Below are positions 36,515 through 49,024 of a stretch of DNA of 64,000 bases, piece after piece. The stretch comes from Burkholderia anthina (GTDB lineage: Bacteria > Pseudomonadota > Gammaproteobacteria > Burkholderiales > Burkholderiaceae), in the NCBI RefSeq assembly GCF_902498995.1, contig NZ_CABVLY010000001.1, forward strand, positions 524,444 through 588,443. The letters are read 5' to 3'. A model generated the notes under the pieces. That model was not told the origin of the DNA. It did not search any database and saw only the letters and a list, made by a program, of their open reading frames with translations. The translations under genes and the position numbers were made by a program. Numbering within the stretch: position 1 is the first letter of the stretch; each line of letters begins with the position of its first letter.

Positions 36515-37821
36515 CGTCCCTCCACGACCGTCACATCAAACCGCTGATCCTCGCTGGTCTGAACGGCGAGAACTGGCACCTCGAAGACTACGTTGCGCGC
36601 GGCGGCTACAAGCAGCTGCGCCGCATTCTCGAAGAAAAGATCACGCCCGAGCAGGTGATTGCCGACGTGAAGGCGTCGGGCCTGCGTGGCCGCGGCGGTG
36701 CGGGCTTCCCGACCGGCCTGAAGTGGAGCTTCATGCCGCGTCAGTTCCCGGGGCAGAAGTATCTCGTCTGCAACTCGGACGAAGGCGAGCCGGGCACGTT
36801 CAAGGATCGCGACATCCTGCGCTGGAACCCGCATGCGCTGATCGAAGGCATGGCCATCGGCGCGTACGCGATGGGCATCACCGTCGGCTACAACTACATC
36901 CACGGCGAAATCTTCGAAGTGTATCGACGCTTCGAGGCAGCGCTCGAGGAAGCGCGCGCCGCGGGTTTCCTCGGCGACAACATCATGGGCTCGGAATTCT
37001 CGTTCCAGCTGCACGCGCACCACGGTTACGGCGCGTACATCTGCGGCGAGGAAACGGCACTGCTCGAGTCGCTCGAAGGCAAGAAGGGCCAGCCGCGCTT
37101 CAAGCCGCCGTTCCCGGCGAGCTTCGGCGTGTACGGCAAGCCGACCACGATCAACAACACCGAGACGTTTGCCGCGGTGCCGTTCCTGCTGTCCATCGGG
37201 CCGCAGAATTACCTCGAGATCGGCAAGCCGAACAACGGCGGCACGAAGATTTTCTCGGTCTCGGGCGACGTCGAGCGTCCGGGCAACTACGAAGTGCCGC
37301 TCGGCACGCCGTTCGCGACGCTGATGGAGCTCGCCGGCGGGATGCGCGGCGGTCGCAAGATCAAGGCCGTGATTCCGGGCGGCTCGTCGGCGCCGGTGAT
37401 TCCGGGCGAGATGATGATGCAGACCGATCTCGATTACGACTCGATCGCGAAGGCGGGCTCGATGCTCGGTTCCGGCGCGGTGATCGTGATGGACGAGACG
37501 CGCTGCATGGTGCGTTCGCTGCTGCGTCTGTCGTACTTCTACTACGAGGAATCGTGCGGCCAGTGCACGCCGTGCCGTGAAGGCACCGGCTGGCTGTATC
37601 GCGTCGTGAATCGTATCGAGCACGGCGAAGGTCGCCAGGAAGATCTGGACCTGCTGAATTCGGTTGCGGAGAACATCATGGGCCGCACGATCTGCGCGCT
37701 CGGCGACGCAGCGGCGATGCCGGTGCGCGGGATGCTCAAGCACTACTGGGACGAATTCGCATACCACGTCGAGCACAAGCATTGCATGGTCGGCGGTCAC
37801 GCACACGCGGCAGCGGCCTGA
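36511..37821 (+). CDS. nuoF: NADH-quinone oxidoreductase subunit F
   Basis: This 436-residue FMN/NADH-binding subunit has [16 protein letters not shown] for [18 protein letters not shown] for FMN, and the 4Fe-4S N3 ligands [14 protein letters not shown] plus a downstream Cys in [11 protein letters not shown]. It is the entry point of electrons from NADH. It overlaps nuoE (ATGA). Confidence 0.97.
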   Translation: MTSLHDRHIKPLILAGLNGENWHLEDYVARGGYKQLRRILEEKITPEQVIADVKASGLRGRGGAGFPTGLKWSFMPRQFPGQKYLVCNSDEGEPGTFKDRDILRWNPHALIEGMAIGAYAMGITVGYNYIHGEIFEVYRRFEAALEEARAAGFLGDNIMGSEFSFQLHAHHGYGAYICGEETALLESLEGKKGQPRFKPPFPASFGVYGKPTTINNTETFAAVPFLLSIGPQNYLEIGKPNNGGTKIFSVSGDVERPGNYEVPLGTPFATLMELAGGMRGGRKIKAVIPGGSSAPVIPGEMMMQTDLDYDSIAKAGSMLGSGAVIVMDETRCMVRSLLRLSYFYYEESCGQCTPCREGTGWLYRVVNRIEHGEGRQEDLDLLNSVAENIMGRTICALGDAAAMPVRGMLKHYWDEFAYHVEHKHCMVGGHAHAAAA

Positions 37822-37906
37822 AGCGAAGCACCGGGTTGCGGAATTTGAGCGCACGGTCGGGCCAAGGCGCGAGCGGGCGAAAATAGGTTAAGGACCATTC
37901 ACCATC

Positions 37907-40237
37907 ATGGTTGAACTTGAAATAGACGGCAAGAAGGTCGAGGTGCCCGAAGGCAGCATGGTGATCCAGGCTGCACACAAGGCTGATACGTACATTCCTC
38001 ACTTCTGCTATCACAAGAAACTGTCGGTTGCGGCCAACTGCCGGATGTGTCTTGTCGAAGTCGAGAAGATGCCGAAGGCCGTGCCTGCCTGCGCGACGCC
38101 CGTGTCGGCCGGCATGATCGTCCGCACGCAGTCCGAGAAGGCCGTGAAGGGTCAGCAGGCGGTGATGGAATTCCTCCTCATCAACCACCCGCTCGACTGC
38201 CCGATCTGCGATCAGGGCGGTGAATGCCAGCTGCAGGATCTGGCGGTCGGCTACGGCAAGTCGTCGTCGCGCTACTCGGAAGAAAAGCGCGTGGTGTTCC
38301 ACAAGAACGTCGGCCCGCTGATCTCGATGGAAGAAATGTCGCGTTGCATCCACTGCACGCGCTGCGTCCGCTTCGGCCAGGAAATCGCCGGCGTGATGGA
38401 GCTCGGCATGCTGGGCCGCGGCGAGCACTCGGAAATCACGACGTTCGTCGGCAAGACGGTCGATTCCGAACTGTCGGGCAACATGATCGACCTGTGCCCG
38501 GTCGGCGCGCTGACCAGCAAGCCGTTCCGCTACAGCGCCCGTACGTGGGAACTGTCGCGCCGCAAGTCGGTGAGCGCGCACGATTCCGTCGGCGCGAACC
38601 TCGTCGTGCAGGTGAAGAACAACCGCGTGATGCGCGTGCTGCCGTTCGAGAACGAAGCGATCAACGAATGCTGGATCTCGGACAAGGATCGTTTCTCGTA
38701 CGAAGGCCTGAACAGCGAAGAGCGCCTGACCAAGCCGATGCTGAAGCAGGGCGGCCAGTGGATCGAAACCGACTGGCAGACCGCGCTCGAATACGTCGCG
38801 AAGGGGCTGAAGGGTATCGCCGCGGATCACGGCGCGAACGCGCTGGCGATGCTCGCAAGCGCGCACAGCACCGCCGAAGAGCTGTTCCTCGTGAAGCAGC
38901 TCGCCAACGAACTGAAGACGCCGAACGTCGACTTCCGTCTGCGTCAGCAGGATTTCTCGGCACCGGTCCAGGGCGCACCGTGGCTCGGCATGCCGATCGC
39001 CGACCTGTCGAACGTGGATGCCGCGTTCATCGTCGGGTCGTTCCTGCGCCGCGACCATCCGCTGTTCGCCGCACGCCTGCGTCAGGCCGCGAAGAACGGC
39101 GCGCAGTTGCATTTCCTGCATGCGACCGCCGACGACTCGCTGATCCGTACCGCGAAGCGCATCGTCGCCGCGCCGTCGGCATGGCTCGACGAACTCGCTG
39201 GCATCGCTGCGGCCGTCGCGCAACTGCGCGGCGTCGCGCTGCCCGACACGCTCGCGGGCGTCACGGCATCGCCGGCCGCCCAGGCTGTCGCACAGTCGCT
39301 CGCGAACGGCGAGCGCCGCGCGGTGCTGCTCGGCAACGTGGCCGTCCGTCATCCGGAATTCGCGAAGCTGCATGCCGTTGCACAGTGGATCGCCGAGAAC
39401 ACCGGCGCTACGTTCGGCTTCCTGACGGAAGCGGCGAACACGGTCGGCGCGCACGTCGTCGGCGCACTGCCGGGCGAAGGCGGCCTGAACGCACGCGAAG
39501 CGTTCGCGCAGCCGCGCAAGGGCTACGTGCTGCTGAACGTCGAACCGGAATTCGACACGGCCGATCCGGCGCAGGCGCTTGCCGCGCTGAACCAGGCTGA
39601 AATGGTCGTCGTGATGTCGCCGTTCAAGCACGGCCTCGATTACGCGGACGTCGTGCTGCCGATCGCTCCGTTCACGGAAACGGCCGGTACGTACGTGAAC
39701 GCCGAAGGCTCGGTGCAGAGCTTCAACGGCGTCGTGCGCCCGCTCGGCGACACGCGTCCGGCGTGGAAGGTGCTGCGCGTGCTTGGCAGTCTCCTCGGCC
39801 TGCCGAACTTCGAATACGAGACCGCGGAAGAAGTGCGTCTTGCCGCGCTCGGCGATGCCGGCGTCGCGGGCAGCCTGTCGAACAAGACGTCGGTCGCGCC
39901 GGTGCGCGTTGCGGCGAATGCCGCGAACGGCAGCTTCGAGCGTCTCGCCGATGTGCCGATCTATCATGCCGACGCACTCGTGCGCCGCGCGGGTGCGCTG
40001 CACCTGACGGCTGCCGCGAAGGCGGCGAACGTCGCAGCCCTGCCGGCCGCGCTGTTCGACAAGCTGGGCTTGAAGGAAGGCGACGCGGTGCGCGTGCGCC
40101 AGGGCGAGCGTGCGGTGCAGTTGCCGGCCGTGCGCGACGCGAATCTTGCGGAGACGGTCGTTCGCGTGTCGGCGGCAACGCCTGCCGGCGCAGCGCTCGG
40201 CAGCCTGTTCGGTGAACTGGTGGTGGAGAAGGCGTAA
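37907..40237 (+). CDS. nuoG: NADH-quinone oxidoreductase subunit G
   Basis: This is a 776-residue iron-sulfur subunit. An N-terminal 2Fe-2S ferredoxin domain (YIPHFCYHKKLSVAANCRMCLVEV), a His-Cys segment (HPLDCPICDQGGECQLQD) and 4Fe-4S ligands (RCIHCTRCVRF ... MIDLCPVGAL) are followed by a degenerate molybdopterin-oxidoreductase-like domain without a cofactor. The length is normal for beta-proteobacteria. NuoH begins directly after the stop. Confidence 0.96.
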   Translation: MVELEIDGKKVEVPEGSMVIQAAHKADTYIPHFCYHKKLSVAANCRMCLVEVEKMPKAVPACATPVSAGMIVRTQSEKAVKGQQAVMEFLLINHPLDCPICDQGGECQLQDLAVGYGKSSSRYSEEKRVVFHKNVGPLISMEEMSRCIHCTRCVRFGQEIAGVMELGMLGRGEHSEITTFVGKTVDSELSGNMIDLCPVGALTSKPFRYSARTWELSRRKSVSAHDSVGANLVVQVKNNRVMRVLPFENEAINECWISDKDRFSYEGLNSEERLTKPMLKQGGQWIETDWQTALEYVAKGLKGIAADHGANALAMLASAHSTAEELFLVKQLANELKTPNVDFRLRQQDFSAPVQGAPWLGMPIADLSNVDAAFIVGSFLRRDHPLFAARLRQAAKNGAQLHFLHATADDSLIRTAKRIVAAPSAWLDELAGIAAAVAQLRGVALPDTLAGVTASPAAQAVAQSLANGERRAVLLGNVAVRHPEFAKLHAVAQWIAENTGATFGFLTEAANTVGAHVVGALPGEGGLNAREAFAQPRKGYVLLNVEPEFDTADPAQALAALNQAEMVVVMSPFKHGLDYADVVLPIAPFTETAGTYVNAEGSVQSFNGVVRPLGDTRPAWKVLRVLGSLLGLPNFEYETAEEVRLAALGDAGVAGSLSNKTSVAPVRVAANAANGSFERLADVPIYHADALVRRAGALHLTAAAKAANVAALPAALFDKLGLKEGDAVRVRQGERAVQLPAVRDANLAETVVRVSAATPAGAALGSLFGELVVEKA

Positions 40238-41305
40238 ATGAGCTTGTTCGATACGATCAACGCGGGCGGGGCCCAGCTTCTCGGCTTCGCGTGGCCGACG
40301 GTGTGGGCACTCGTGCGCATCCTCGTCGTCGCCGTCGTCATCCTGCTGTGCGTCGCGTACCTGATTCTGTGGGAACGCAAGCTGATTGGCTGGATGCACG
40401 TGCGTCTCGGCCCGAACCGCGTCGGCCCCGGCGGCTTGTTGCAGCCGATCGCCGACGTGCTGAAGCTGCTGCTGAAGGAAGTCATTCAGCCGAGCGCCGC
40501 CAGCCGCTGGCTCTACCTGGTCGCGCCGATCATGACCGTCGTGCCGGCGTTTGCCGTGTGGGCAGTGATCCCGTTCCAGGCCGAAGCCGTGCTCGCGAAC
40601 GTGAACGCCGGCCTGCTGTATGCGATGGCGATCTCGTCGATCGGCGTCTACGCGGTGATTCTCGCCGGCTGGGCGTCGAACTCGAAGTACGCGTTCCTCG
40701 GTGCGATGCGCGCAGCAGCCCAGATGGTTTCGTACGAAATCTCGATGGGCTTCGCACTGGTGCTCGTGCTGATGACGGCAGGCAGCCTGAACCTGTCGGA
40801 AATCGTCGGCTCGCAACAGCACGGCTTCTTCGCCGGCCACGGCGTGAACTTCCTGTCGTGGAACTGGCTGCCGCTGCTGCCGGCGTTCGTCGTCTACTTC
40901 GTGTCGGGCATCGCCGAAACGAACCGTCACCCGTTCGACGTGGTGGAAGGCGAGTCGGAAATCGTCGCGGGTCACATGATCGATTACTCGGGTATGGCGT
41001 TCGCGCTGTTCTTCCTCGCCGAGTACATCAACATGATCGTGATCTCGGCGCTGGCCGCGACGCTGTTCCTCGGCGGCTGGGATGCGCCGTTCGAATTCCT
41101 GTCGTTCATTCCGGGCATCTTCTGGCTGGTGCTGAAGGTATTCGCGCTGCTGTCGGTGTTCATCTGGGTTCGCGCGACGTTCCCGCGCTACCGTTACGAC
41201 CAGATCATGCGCCTGGGCTGGAAGGTGTTCCTGCCCGTCACGGTGATCTGGGTGGTCGTGGTCGGCTTCTGGATGATGTCGCCGCTCAACATCTGGGTGA
41301 AGTAA
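40238..41305 (+). CDS. nuoH: NADH-quinone oxidoreductase subunit H
   Basis: This 355-residue membrane subunit (ND1 homologue) has eight helices and lines the quinone chamber. [25 protein letters not shown] and the acidic loop [28 protein letters not shown] are diagnostic. There are zero intergenic bases after nuoG. Confidence 0.96.
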   Translation: MSLFDTINAGGAQLLGFAWPTVWALVRILVVAVVILLCVAYLILWERKLIGWMHVRLGPNRVGPGGLLQPIADVLKLLLKEVIQPSAASRWLYLVAPIMTVVPAFAVWAVIPFQAEAVLANVNAGLLYAMAISSIGVYAVILAGWASNSKYAFLGAMRAAAQMVSYEISMGFALVLVLMTAGSLNLSEIVGSQQHGFFAGHGVNFLSWNWLPLLPAFVVYFVSGIAETNRHPFDVVEGESEIVAGHMIDYSGMAFALFFLAEYINMIVISALAATLFLGGWDAPFEFLSFIPGIFWLVLKVFALLSVFIWVRATFPRYRYDQIMRLGWKVFLPVTVIWVVVVGFWMMSPLNIWVK

Positions 41306-41320
41306 AGATCGGACGAAATC

Positions 41321-41809
41321 ATGACGGCAATCCAACACTTCTTTAAGACCTTCTTCCTGACGGAGCTGCTGAAGGGGCTCGCGCTGACCGGCCGTTACAC
41401 GTTCCGGCGCAAGTTCACCGTGCAGTTCCCGGAAGAGAAGACCCCGATTTCGCCGCGTTTCCGCGGGCTGCATGCACTGCGCCGCTACGAGAACGGCGAA
41501 GAGCGCTGCATCGCGTGCAAGCTCTGCGAGGCCGTGTGCCCCGCACTGGCGATCACGATCGAATCGGAAACGCGCGCGGACAATACGCGCCGCACGACGC
41601 GCTACGACATCGACCTGACGAAGTGCATCTTCTGCGGTTTCTGCGAAGAGAGCTGCCCGGTCGATTCGATCGTCGAGACGCAGATTCTCGAGTACCACGG
41701 CGAAAAGCGCGGCGACCTGTATTTCACGAAGGAAATGCTGCTCGCAGTGGGCGATCGTTACGAGAAGGACATCGCAGCGGCGAAGGCTGCCGACGCGCCG
41801 TATCGTTGA
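41321..41809 (+). CDS. nuoI: NADH-quinone oxidoreductase subunit I
   Basis: This 162-residue 8Fe ferredoxin-like subunit (TYKY homologue) carries clusters N6a and N6b: [12 protein letters not shown] and [12 protein letters not shown], both complete. It passes electrons from NuoG to NuoB. Confidence 0.96.
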
Positions 41810-41913
41810 TTGTGTTTGCAGTGCCGGCCCGGCATCAACGGGCCAGCCGCCGCGACGGGTGCGGGCGTCCCGCAAGCCGCGCCTGACTATGGCCTAACGA
41901 TGAACCGGTAATC

Positions 41914-42564
41914 ATGGAATTCACGACCGTACTGTTCTACATCTTCGCGCTGCTCCTGGTGGTATCAGGGCTGAAGGTGATCACTTCGCGCAACCCGGTG
42001 GCGTCTGCGCTTTTCCTTGTGCTGGCGTTCTTCAACGCCGCCGCGATCTGGATGCTGCTGGAAGCGGAGTTCCTTGCGATCCTGCTGGTGCTGGTGTACG
42101 TGGGCGCGGTGATGGTGCTGTTCCTGTTCGTCGTGATGATGCTGGACATCAACGTCGATTACCTGCGTCGCGACTTCAAGCGCTTCGTGCCGATGGCAAC
42201 GGTGGTCGGCGCGATCATCGTGGTCGAGACCGCGCTGATCCTGTGGCGCGGCTACGGCGACACGCACTCGGCGCATGCGATGGCGACTGGCGCGATGGCC
42301 GACTGGTCGAACACGCGACTGATCGGCAAGGTGATCTACACCGACTACATCTTCGCGTTCGAAATCGCCGGCCTCGTGCTGCTGGTCGCGATCATCGCCG
42401 CGATCGGGCTGACCGAGCGCAAGGGCAAGGACAGCAAGCGCCAGCGCGTGTCGGATCAGGTCAAGGTGCGTCGCGCCGACCGCGTGCGCCTCGTGAAGAT
42501 GGAAGCGGAAAAGCCGCAGCCGGAAACGGCGCAGAGCGAAGCCGGTACGAGCACCAACGGCTAA
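41914..42564 (+). CDS. nuoJ: NADH-quinone oxidoreductase subunit J
   Basis: This 216-residue ND6 homologue has five TM helices, with [30 protein letters not shown] as the conserved third-helix region. The C-terminal 45 residues are charged and Lys/Arg/Glu-rich, longer than in E. coli. A 104-nt gap after nuoI holds no gene. Confidence 0.94.
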   Translation: MEFTTVLFYIFALLLVVSGLKVITSRNPVASALFLVLAFFNAAAIWMLLEAEFLAILLVLVYVGAVMVLFLFVVMMLDINVDYLRRDFKRFVPMATVVGAIIVVETALILWRGYGDTHSAHAMATGAMADWSNTRLIGKVIYTDYIFAFEIAGLVLLVAIIAAIGLTERKGKDSKRQRVSDQVKVRRADRVRLVKMEAEKPQPETAQSEAGTSTNG

Positions 42565-42583
42565 GCGGAGGAAAAAGAAAACC

Positions 42584-42889
42584 ATGTTGACTCTTGCTCA
42601 CTACCTCGTGCTCGGCGCGATCCTCTTTGCGATCGCGATCGTCGGGATCTTTCTCAACCGCCGCAACATCATCATCATCCTGATGGCGATCGAACTGATG
42701 CTGCTGGCGGTGAACACCAACTTCGTCGCGTTTTCTCACTACCTCGGCGATATACACGGCCAGATCTTCGTGTTCTTCGTGTTGACCGTCGCAGCAGCGG
42801 AAGCGGCGATCGGTCTCGCGATTCTGGTGACCCTGTTCCGTAAGCTCGACACGATCAATGTCGAGGATCTCGATCAGCTCAAGGGCTAA
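42584..42889 (+). CDS. nuoK: NADH-quinone oxidoreductase subunit K
   Basis: This 101-residue ND4L homologue has three TM helices; membrane-embedded glutamates in [11 protein letters not shown] and [16 protein letters not shown] are the key proton-pathway residues. AGCGGAGG precedes the start. Confidence 0.95.
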   Translation: MLTLAHYLVLGAILFAIAIVGIFLNRRNIIIILMAIELMLLAVNTNFVAFSHYLGDIHGQIFVFFVLTVAAAEAAIGLAILVTLFRKLDTINVEDLDQLKG

Positions 42890-42906
42890 TTTCAGGTAAC
42901 GCTGTT

Positions 42907-44961
<2,055 letters not shown>

Positions 44962-44977
44962 GACGGGGGACAACTTA

Positions 44978-46468
44978 ATGCACGCTTTTCCGATTCTCAG
45001 TACCGCGATCTGGCTGCCGATCGTTTTCGGCCTCCTCGTGCTCGTGGTGGGTAACGACAGAAAGCCGGGGACGGCCCGCTGGGTCGCGCTGGTCGGTTCG
45101 CTGCTCGGGCTCGCGGTCACGATTCCGCTGATCACGGGCTTCGACTCGAGCACGGCAGCGCTGCAGTTCGTCGAGCATTCGACCTGGATCGAACGCTTCG
45201 ACATCTCGTATCACCTGGGGGTCGACGGCCTGTCGATGTGGTTCGTGGTGCTGACCGCGCTGATCACGGTAATCGTCGTGATCGCCGCGTGGGAAGTGAT
45301 CACCGAGAACGTCGCGCAGTACCTCGCGGCGTTCCTGATCCTCTCGGGGATCATGATCGGCGTGTTCTCGTCGGCCGACGGCCTGCTGTTCTACGTGTTC
45401 TTCGAAGCGACCCTGATCCCGATGTACATCATCATCGGTGTGTGGGGCGGTCCGAATCGCGTGTATGCGGCATTCAAGTTCTTCCTGTACACGCTGGCCG
45501 GTTCGCTGCTGATGCTGGTCGCGCTGATCTACCTGTACACGCAGACGCATTCGTTCGACCTCGCGACGTGGCAGGACGCGAAGATCGCGATGACGCCGCA
45601 GATCCTGCTGTTCATCGCGTTCTTCCTCGCGTTCGCGGTGAAGGTGCCGATGTGGCCGGTGCACACCTGGCTGCCGGACGCGCACGTGGAAGCGCCGACG
45701 GGCGGCTCGGTCGTGCTGGCAGCGATCATGCTGAAGCTCGGCGCGTACGGTTTCCTGCGTTTCTCGCTGCCGATCACGCCTGACGCAAGCCACTTCCTGG
45801 CGCCGGTCGTGATCACGCTGTCGCTGATCGCGGTGATCTACATCGGCCTCGTCGCGATGGTGCAGGCCGACATGAAGAAGCTGGTCGCGTATTCGTCGAT
45901 CGCGCACATGGGCTTCGTCACGCTCGGTTTCTTCATCTTCAACCAGCTCGGCGTCGAAGGCGCGATCATCCAGATGATCTCGCACGGCTTCGTGTCGGGT
46001 GCGATGTTCCTGTGTATCGGTGTGCTGTACGACCGCCTGCACTCGCGCCAGATCGCCGACTACGGCGGCGTCGTGAACGTGATGCCGAAGTTCGCGGCGT
46101 TCGCGATGCTGTTCTCGATGGCCAACTGCGGCCTGCCGGGCACCTCGGGTTTCGTCGGCGAGTTCATGGTGATTCTCGCAGCCGTCCAGTACAACTTCTG
46201 GATCGCGTTCGGCGCAGCGTTCACGCTGATCCTCGGCGCCGCCTACACGCTGTGGATGTACAAGCGCGTGTACTTCGGCGCGGTTGCGAACGATCACGTT
46301 GCCAAGCTGAAGGACATCGGCCGTCGCGAGTTCCTGATGCTGGCCGTGCTTGCCGCGTTCACGCTGTTGATGGGCCTGTATCCGAAGCCTTTCACCGACG
46401 TGATGCACGTTTCCGTGGAAAACCTCCTCTCCCACGTCGCGCAGTCCAAGCTGCCGCTGGCGCAGTAA
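44978..46468 (+). CDS. nuoM: NADH-quinone oxidoreductase subunit M
   Basis: This 496-residue antiporter-like subunit (ND4 homologue) has FVFFEATLIPMYIIIGVWG (channel Glu), KVPMWPVHTWLPDAHVEAPTGGSV and KKLVAYSSIAHMGFVTLG. It has fourteen predicted helices. It sits in the membrane arm between NuoL and NuoN. Confidence 0.96.
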   Translation: MHAFPILSTAIWLPIVFGLLVLVVGNDRKPGTARWVALVGSLLGLAVTIPLITGFDSSTAALQFVEHSTWIERFDISYHLGVDGLSMWFVVLTALITVIVVIAAWEVITENVAQYLAAFLILSGIMIGVFSSADGLLFYVFFEATLIPMYIIIGVWGGPNRVYAAFKFFLYTLAGSLLMLVALIYLYTQTHSFDLATWQDAKIAMTPQILLFIAFFLAFAVKVPMWPVHTWLPDAHVEAPTGGSVVLAAIMLKLGAYGFLRFSLPITPDASHFLAPVVITLSLIAVIYIGLVAMVQADMKKLVAYSSIAHMGFVTLGFFIFNQLGVEGAIIQMISHGFVSGAMFLCIGVLYDRLHSRQIADYGGVVNVMPKFAAFAMLFSMANCGLPGTSGFVGEFMVILAAVQYNFWIAFGAAFTLILGAAYTLWMYKRVYFGAVANDHVAKLKDIGRREFLMLAVLAAFTLLMGLYPKPFTDVMHVSVENLLSHVAQSKLPLAQ

Positions 46469-46492
46469 TCGCGAGCGGAGGAAATCAAAATC

Positions 46493-47959
46493 ATGAATGC
46501 TCCTATGAATGTCCTGTTGCCTGACGCGCTGGTGATGGTCGCCATCGTCGTCGCATGGCTGAACGACACCTTTACGGGTGCCGCCGGCCGCCGCCTCACC
46601 TATCTGATCGCGGTGGTTTCGTCGGTCGTCGCAGGCGTATGGTTCGCCGTGCAGGCGCTGGATCCGCAGCAGTACTACTTCTTCTCGCGGATGGTCGTCG
46701 TCGACTCGTTCGCGAGCATGATGAAGGCCGTCGTGTCGATCGGCTTCGCGGTCACGCTCGTCTATTCGCGCAAGTACCTCGAAGACCGCGACATGTTCCG
46801 CGGCGACGTGTTCCTGCTCGGCATGTTCTCGCTGCTCGGTCAGTTGGTGATGGTGTCGGGCAACAACTTCCTGACGCTGTACCTCGGCCTCGAACTGATG
46901 TCGCTGTCGCTGTACGCGATCATCGCGCTGCGCCCCGATGCCACGCAGTCGAGCGAAGCCGCGATGAAGTACTACGTGCTGGGCGCGCTCGCGTCGGGCT
47001 TCGTGCTGTACGGCATCTCGATGCTCTACGGCGCGACCGGCTCGCTCGAGCTGGGCGAGGTGTACAAGGCGGTCGGCGGCAACACCGACGCTGCCGTGCT
47101 GATGTTCGGCGTGATCTTCATCGTCGCCGGTATCGCGTTCAAGCTCGGCGCCGTGCCGTTCCACATGTGGGTGCCGGACGTCTACCAGGGCGCACCGACC
47201 GCGATGACGCTGTTCGTCGGCGGCGGCCCGAAGGTTGCCGCGTTCGCGTGGGGCCTGCGCTTCCTGGTGATGGGCCTGCTGCCGCTCGCGCAGAACTGGC
47301 AGACCGCGCTCGTGATTCTCGCCGCGTTGTCGCTGATCGTCGGTAACATCACCGGTATCGTCCAGCGCAACATCAAGCGGATGCTCGCGTACTCGGCGAT
47401 CTCGAACATGGGCTTCGTGCTGCTCGGCCTGCTCGCCGGCATCGTGAAGGGCGACGCGGCCGCACCGGCGGGTGCGTACAGCTCGGCGATGTTCTACGCG
47501 ATCGTCTATCTGATCACGACGCTGGGTTCGTTCGGCGTGGTGATGCTGCTCGCGCGCCGCGATTTCGAGGCGGAAACGATCGACGACTTCAAGGGGCTCA
47601 ACAAGCGCAGCCCGGTGTTCGCGTTCGTGATGATGGTCATGATGTTCTCGCTGGCCGGCATTCCGCCGACCGTCGGCTTCTACGCGAAGCTCGCCGTGCT
47701 CGAGGCGACCGTCAACGCGGGTCTGACGTGGCTGGCCGTGCTGGCCGTGATCACGTCGCTGTTCGGCGCGTTCTACTACCTGCGTATCGTCAAGCTGATG
47801 TACTTCGATGCGCCGCAGGACACGGCTCCGATCACCGGCGACTTCTGCAAGCGCACGCTGCTCGTGGTGAACGGTCTCGCGGTTGTCGTGCTCGGCCTGA
47901 TCCCGAGCCCGCTGCTGACGGCCTGCCTGCAGGCAATTCGTCATACGCTGCCGCTGTAA
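46493..47959 (+). CDS. nuoN: NADH-quinone oxidoreductase subunit N
   Basis: This 488-residue antiporter-like subunit (ND2 homologue) has YLGLELMSLSLYAIIAL, KLGAVPFHMWVPDVYQGAPT and KRMLAYSAISNMGFVLLG. It is the last canonical complex I gene. Its stop (TAA) shares a base with the start of the DUF2818 gene (TAATG). A second in-frame ATG four codons in is an alternative start. Confidence 0.95.
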   Translation: MNAPMNVLLPDALVMVAIVVAWLNDTFTGAAGRRLTYLIAVVSSVVAGVWFAVQALDPQQYYFFSRMVVVDSFASMMKAVVSIGFAVTLVYSRKYLEDRDMFRGDVFLLGMFSLLGQLVMVSGNNFLTLYLGLELMSLSLYAIIALRPDATQSSEAAMKYYVLGALASGFVLYGISMLYGATGSLELGEVYKAVGGNTDAAVLMFGVIFIVAGIAFKLGAVPFHMWVPDVYQGAPTAMTLFVGGGPKVAAFAWGLRFLVMGLLPLAQNWQTALVILAALSLIVGNITGIVQRNIKRMLAYSAISNMGFVLLGLLAGIVKGDAAAPAGAYSSAMFYAIVYLITTLGSFGVVMLLARRDFEAETIDDFKGLNKRSPVFAFVMMVMMFSLAGIPPTVGFYAKLAVLEATVNAGLTWLAVLAVITSLFGAFYYLRIVKLMYFDAPQDTAPITGDFCKRTLLVVNGLAVVVLGLIPSPLLTACLQAIRHTLPL

Positions 47960-48255
47960 TGTCGGCAGCCGGCTGGTTCATTGTGCTGTTGGCGTTCGTA
48001 TGCGCCAACGTGCCGTTCCTGAACCAACGCGTCTTTGCCGTCGTGCCGATCGGTGCGGCGAAGAAGAACGCGTGGGTTCGGATCGGCGAGCTGATCGTGC
48101 TGTATTTCATCGTCGGCGCACTCGGCTTCTGGCTCGAGTCGCGCGCCGGCAACCGCTTCGAACAAGGCTGGCAGTTCTACGCGATCACGTTCAGTCTGTT
48201 CGTCGTGTTCGCGTTCCCCGGCTTCACGTTCCAGTATCTAGTCAAACGACGCTGA
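47959..48255 (+). CDS. DUF2818 small membrane protein
   Basis: This 98-residue protein has three hydrophobic helices (about 3-18, 42-58 and 75-93) and an Arg-rich end. Family DUF2818, unknown function. It is translationally coupled to nuoN, so it is made with complex I; an assembly or accessory role is inferred only from this. Confidence 0.85.
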   Translation: MSAAGWFIVLLAFVCANVPFLNQRVFAVVPIGAAKKNAWVRIGELIVLYFIVGALGFWLESRAGNRFEQGWQFYAITFSLFVVFAFPGFTFQYLVKRR

Positions 48256-48298
48256 CCGGCCTTCGGCCGTCGCGTGCCCACTTCCCCGGAGCAGCCCG

Positions 48299-48889
48299 AT
48301 GGCCGAACTACCCAATCACGATGCCGCACTGACCGAAACCTGCGTCGAGAGCGAGGCGATTTTCGAAGGCTCGTTCCTCAAGCTCAAGCGCGATACCGTC
48401 CGCCTGCCGGACGGCAAGCAAGCCACGCGCGAATACGTCCAGCACCCGGGCGCCGTGATGGTGATCCCGCTGTTCGACGACGGCCGCGTGCTGATGGAAA
48501 GCCAGTATCGCTATCCGATCGGCAAGGTCATGGCCGAATTTCCGGCCGGCAAGCTCGATCCGAACGAAGGTGCGCTCGCCTGCGCGGTGCGAGAGCTGCG
48601 CGAAGAAACCGGCTACACGGCGCGCGAATACGTGTTCCTGGCCCGGATCCACCCGATCATTTCCTACTCGACCGAATTCATCGACCTGTACCTCGCGCGC
48701 GGGCTGACCGCCGGCGAGCGCAAGCTCGACGAAGGCGAGTTTCTCGAAACCTTCACGGCGACGCAGGCCGACCTGCAGGAATGGGTGCGCACGGGCCAGA
48801 TCACCGACGTGAAGACGATCATCGGCACGATGTGGCTCGACAAGGTGCTGTCCGGCACGTGGCCGCTCGGCCCGGTTCAGAAGCCCTGA
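48299..48889 (+). CDS. Nudix hydrolase, ADP-ribose pyrophosphatase-like
   Basis: This 196-residue protein has a perfect Nudix box at 84-106 (G-x5-E-x7-REL-x-EE-x-G). The upstream beta segments (YVQHPGAVMVIPLFDDGRVLMESQYRYPIG) match the NudF/ADPRase group, which splits ADP-ribose to AMP and ribose 5-phosphate. It follows the nuo operon by 43 nt and could be its last gene; cleaning up ADP-ribose next to an NADH enzyme is a thematic fit only. Confidence 0.88.
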   Translation: MAELPNHDAALTETCVESEAIFEGSFLKLKRDTVRLPDGKQATREYVQHPGAVMVIPLFDDGRVLMESQYRYPIGKVMAEFPAGKLDPNEGALACAVRELREETGYTAREYVFLARIHPIISYSTEFIDLYLARGLTAGERKLDEGEFLETFTATQADLQEWVRTGQITDVKTIIGTMWLDKVLSGTWPLGPVQKP

Positions 48890-48975
48890 CGGCACGTCAG
48901 CGGCGGGCAGGGCGCCGCGTTACAATCGTATGACGCGGCCGCCTCCGGCCGCGCGATCCTGGTTTAGCACGATCG

Positions 48976-49003
48976 TTCACAAAAGCGCTTTTTGCGCTAC
49001 ACT
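48976..49003 (+). promoter_or_regulatory. Promoter of the DUF1178/acyl-CoA gene cluster
   Basis: TTCACA, 16 nt, TACACT ends about 20 nt before the DUF1178 start. The spacer contains an AAAGCGC-GCGCTAC-like partial repeat. Confidence 0.45.
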
Positions 49004-49024
49004 CGTCACACGCCCTGATTCAGC

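Noticed and set aside
37736..41875. A 1379-codon open frame on the minus strand opposite nuoF-nuoI
   Set aside because: It is an Arg/His/Asp-rich shadow of highly biased GC-rich codons in real genes; it has no recognisable domain and spans four well-supported nuo genes.
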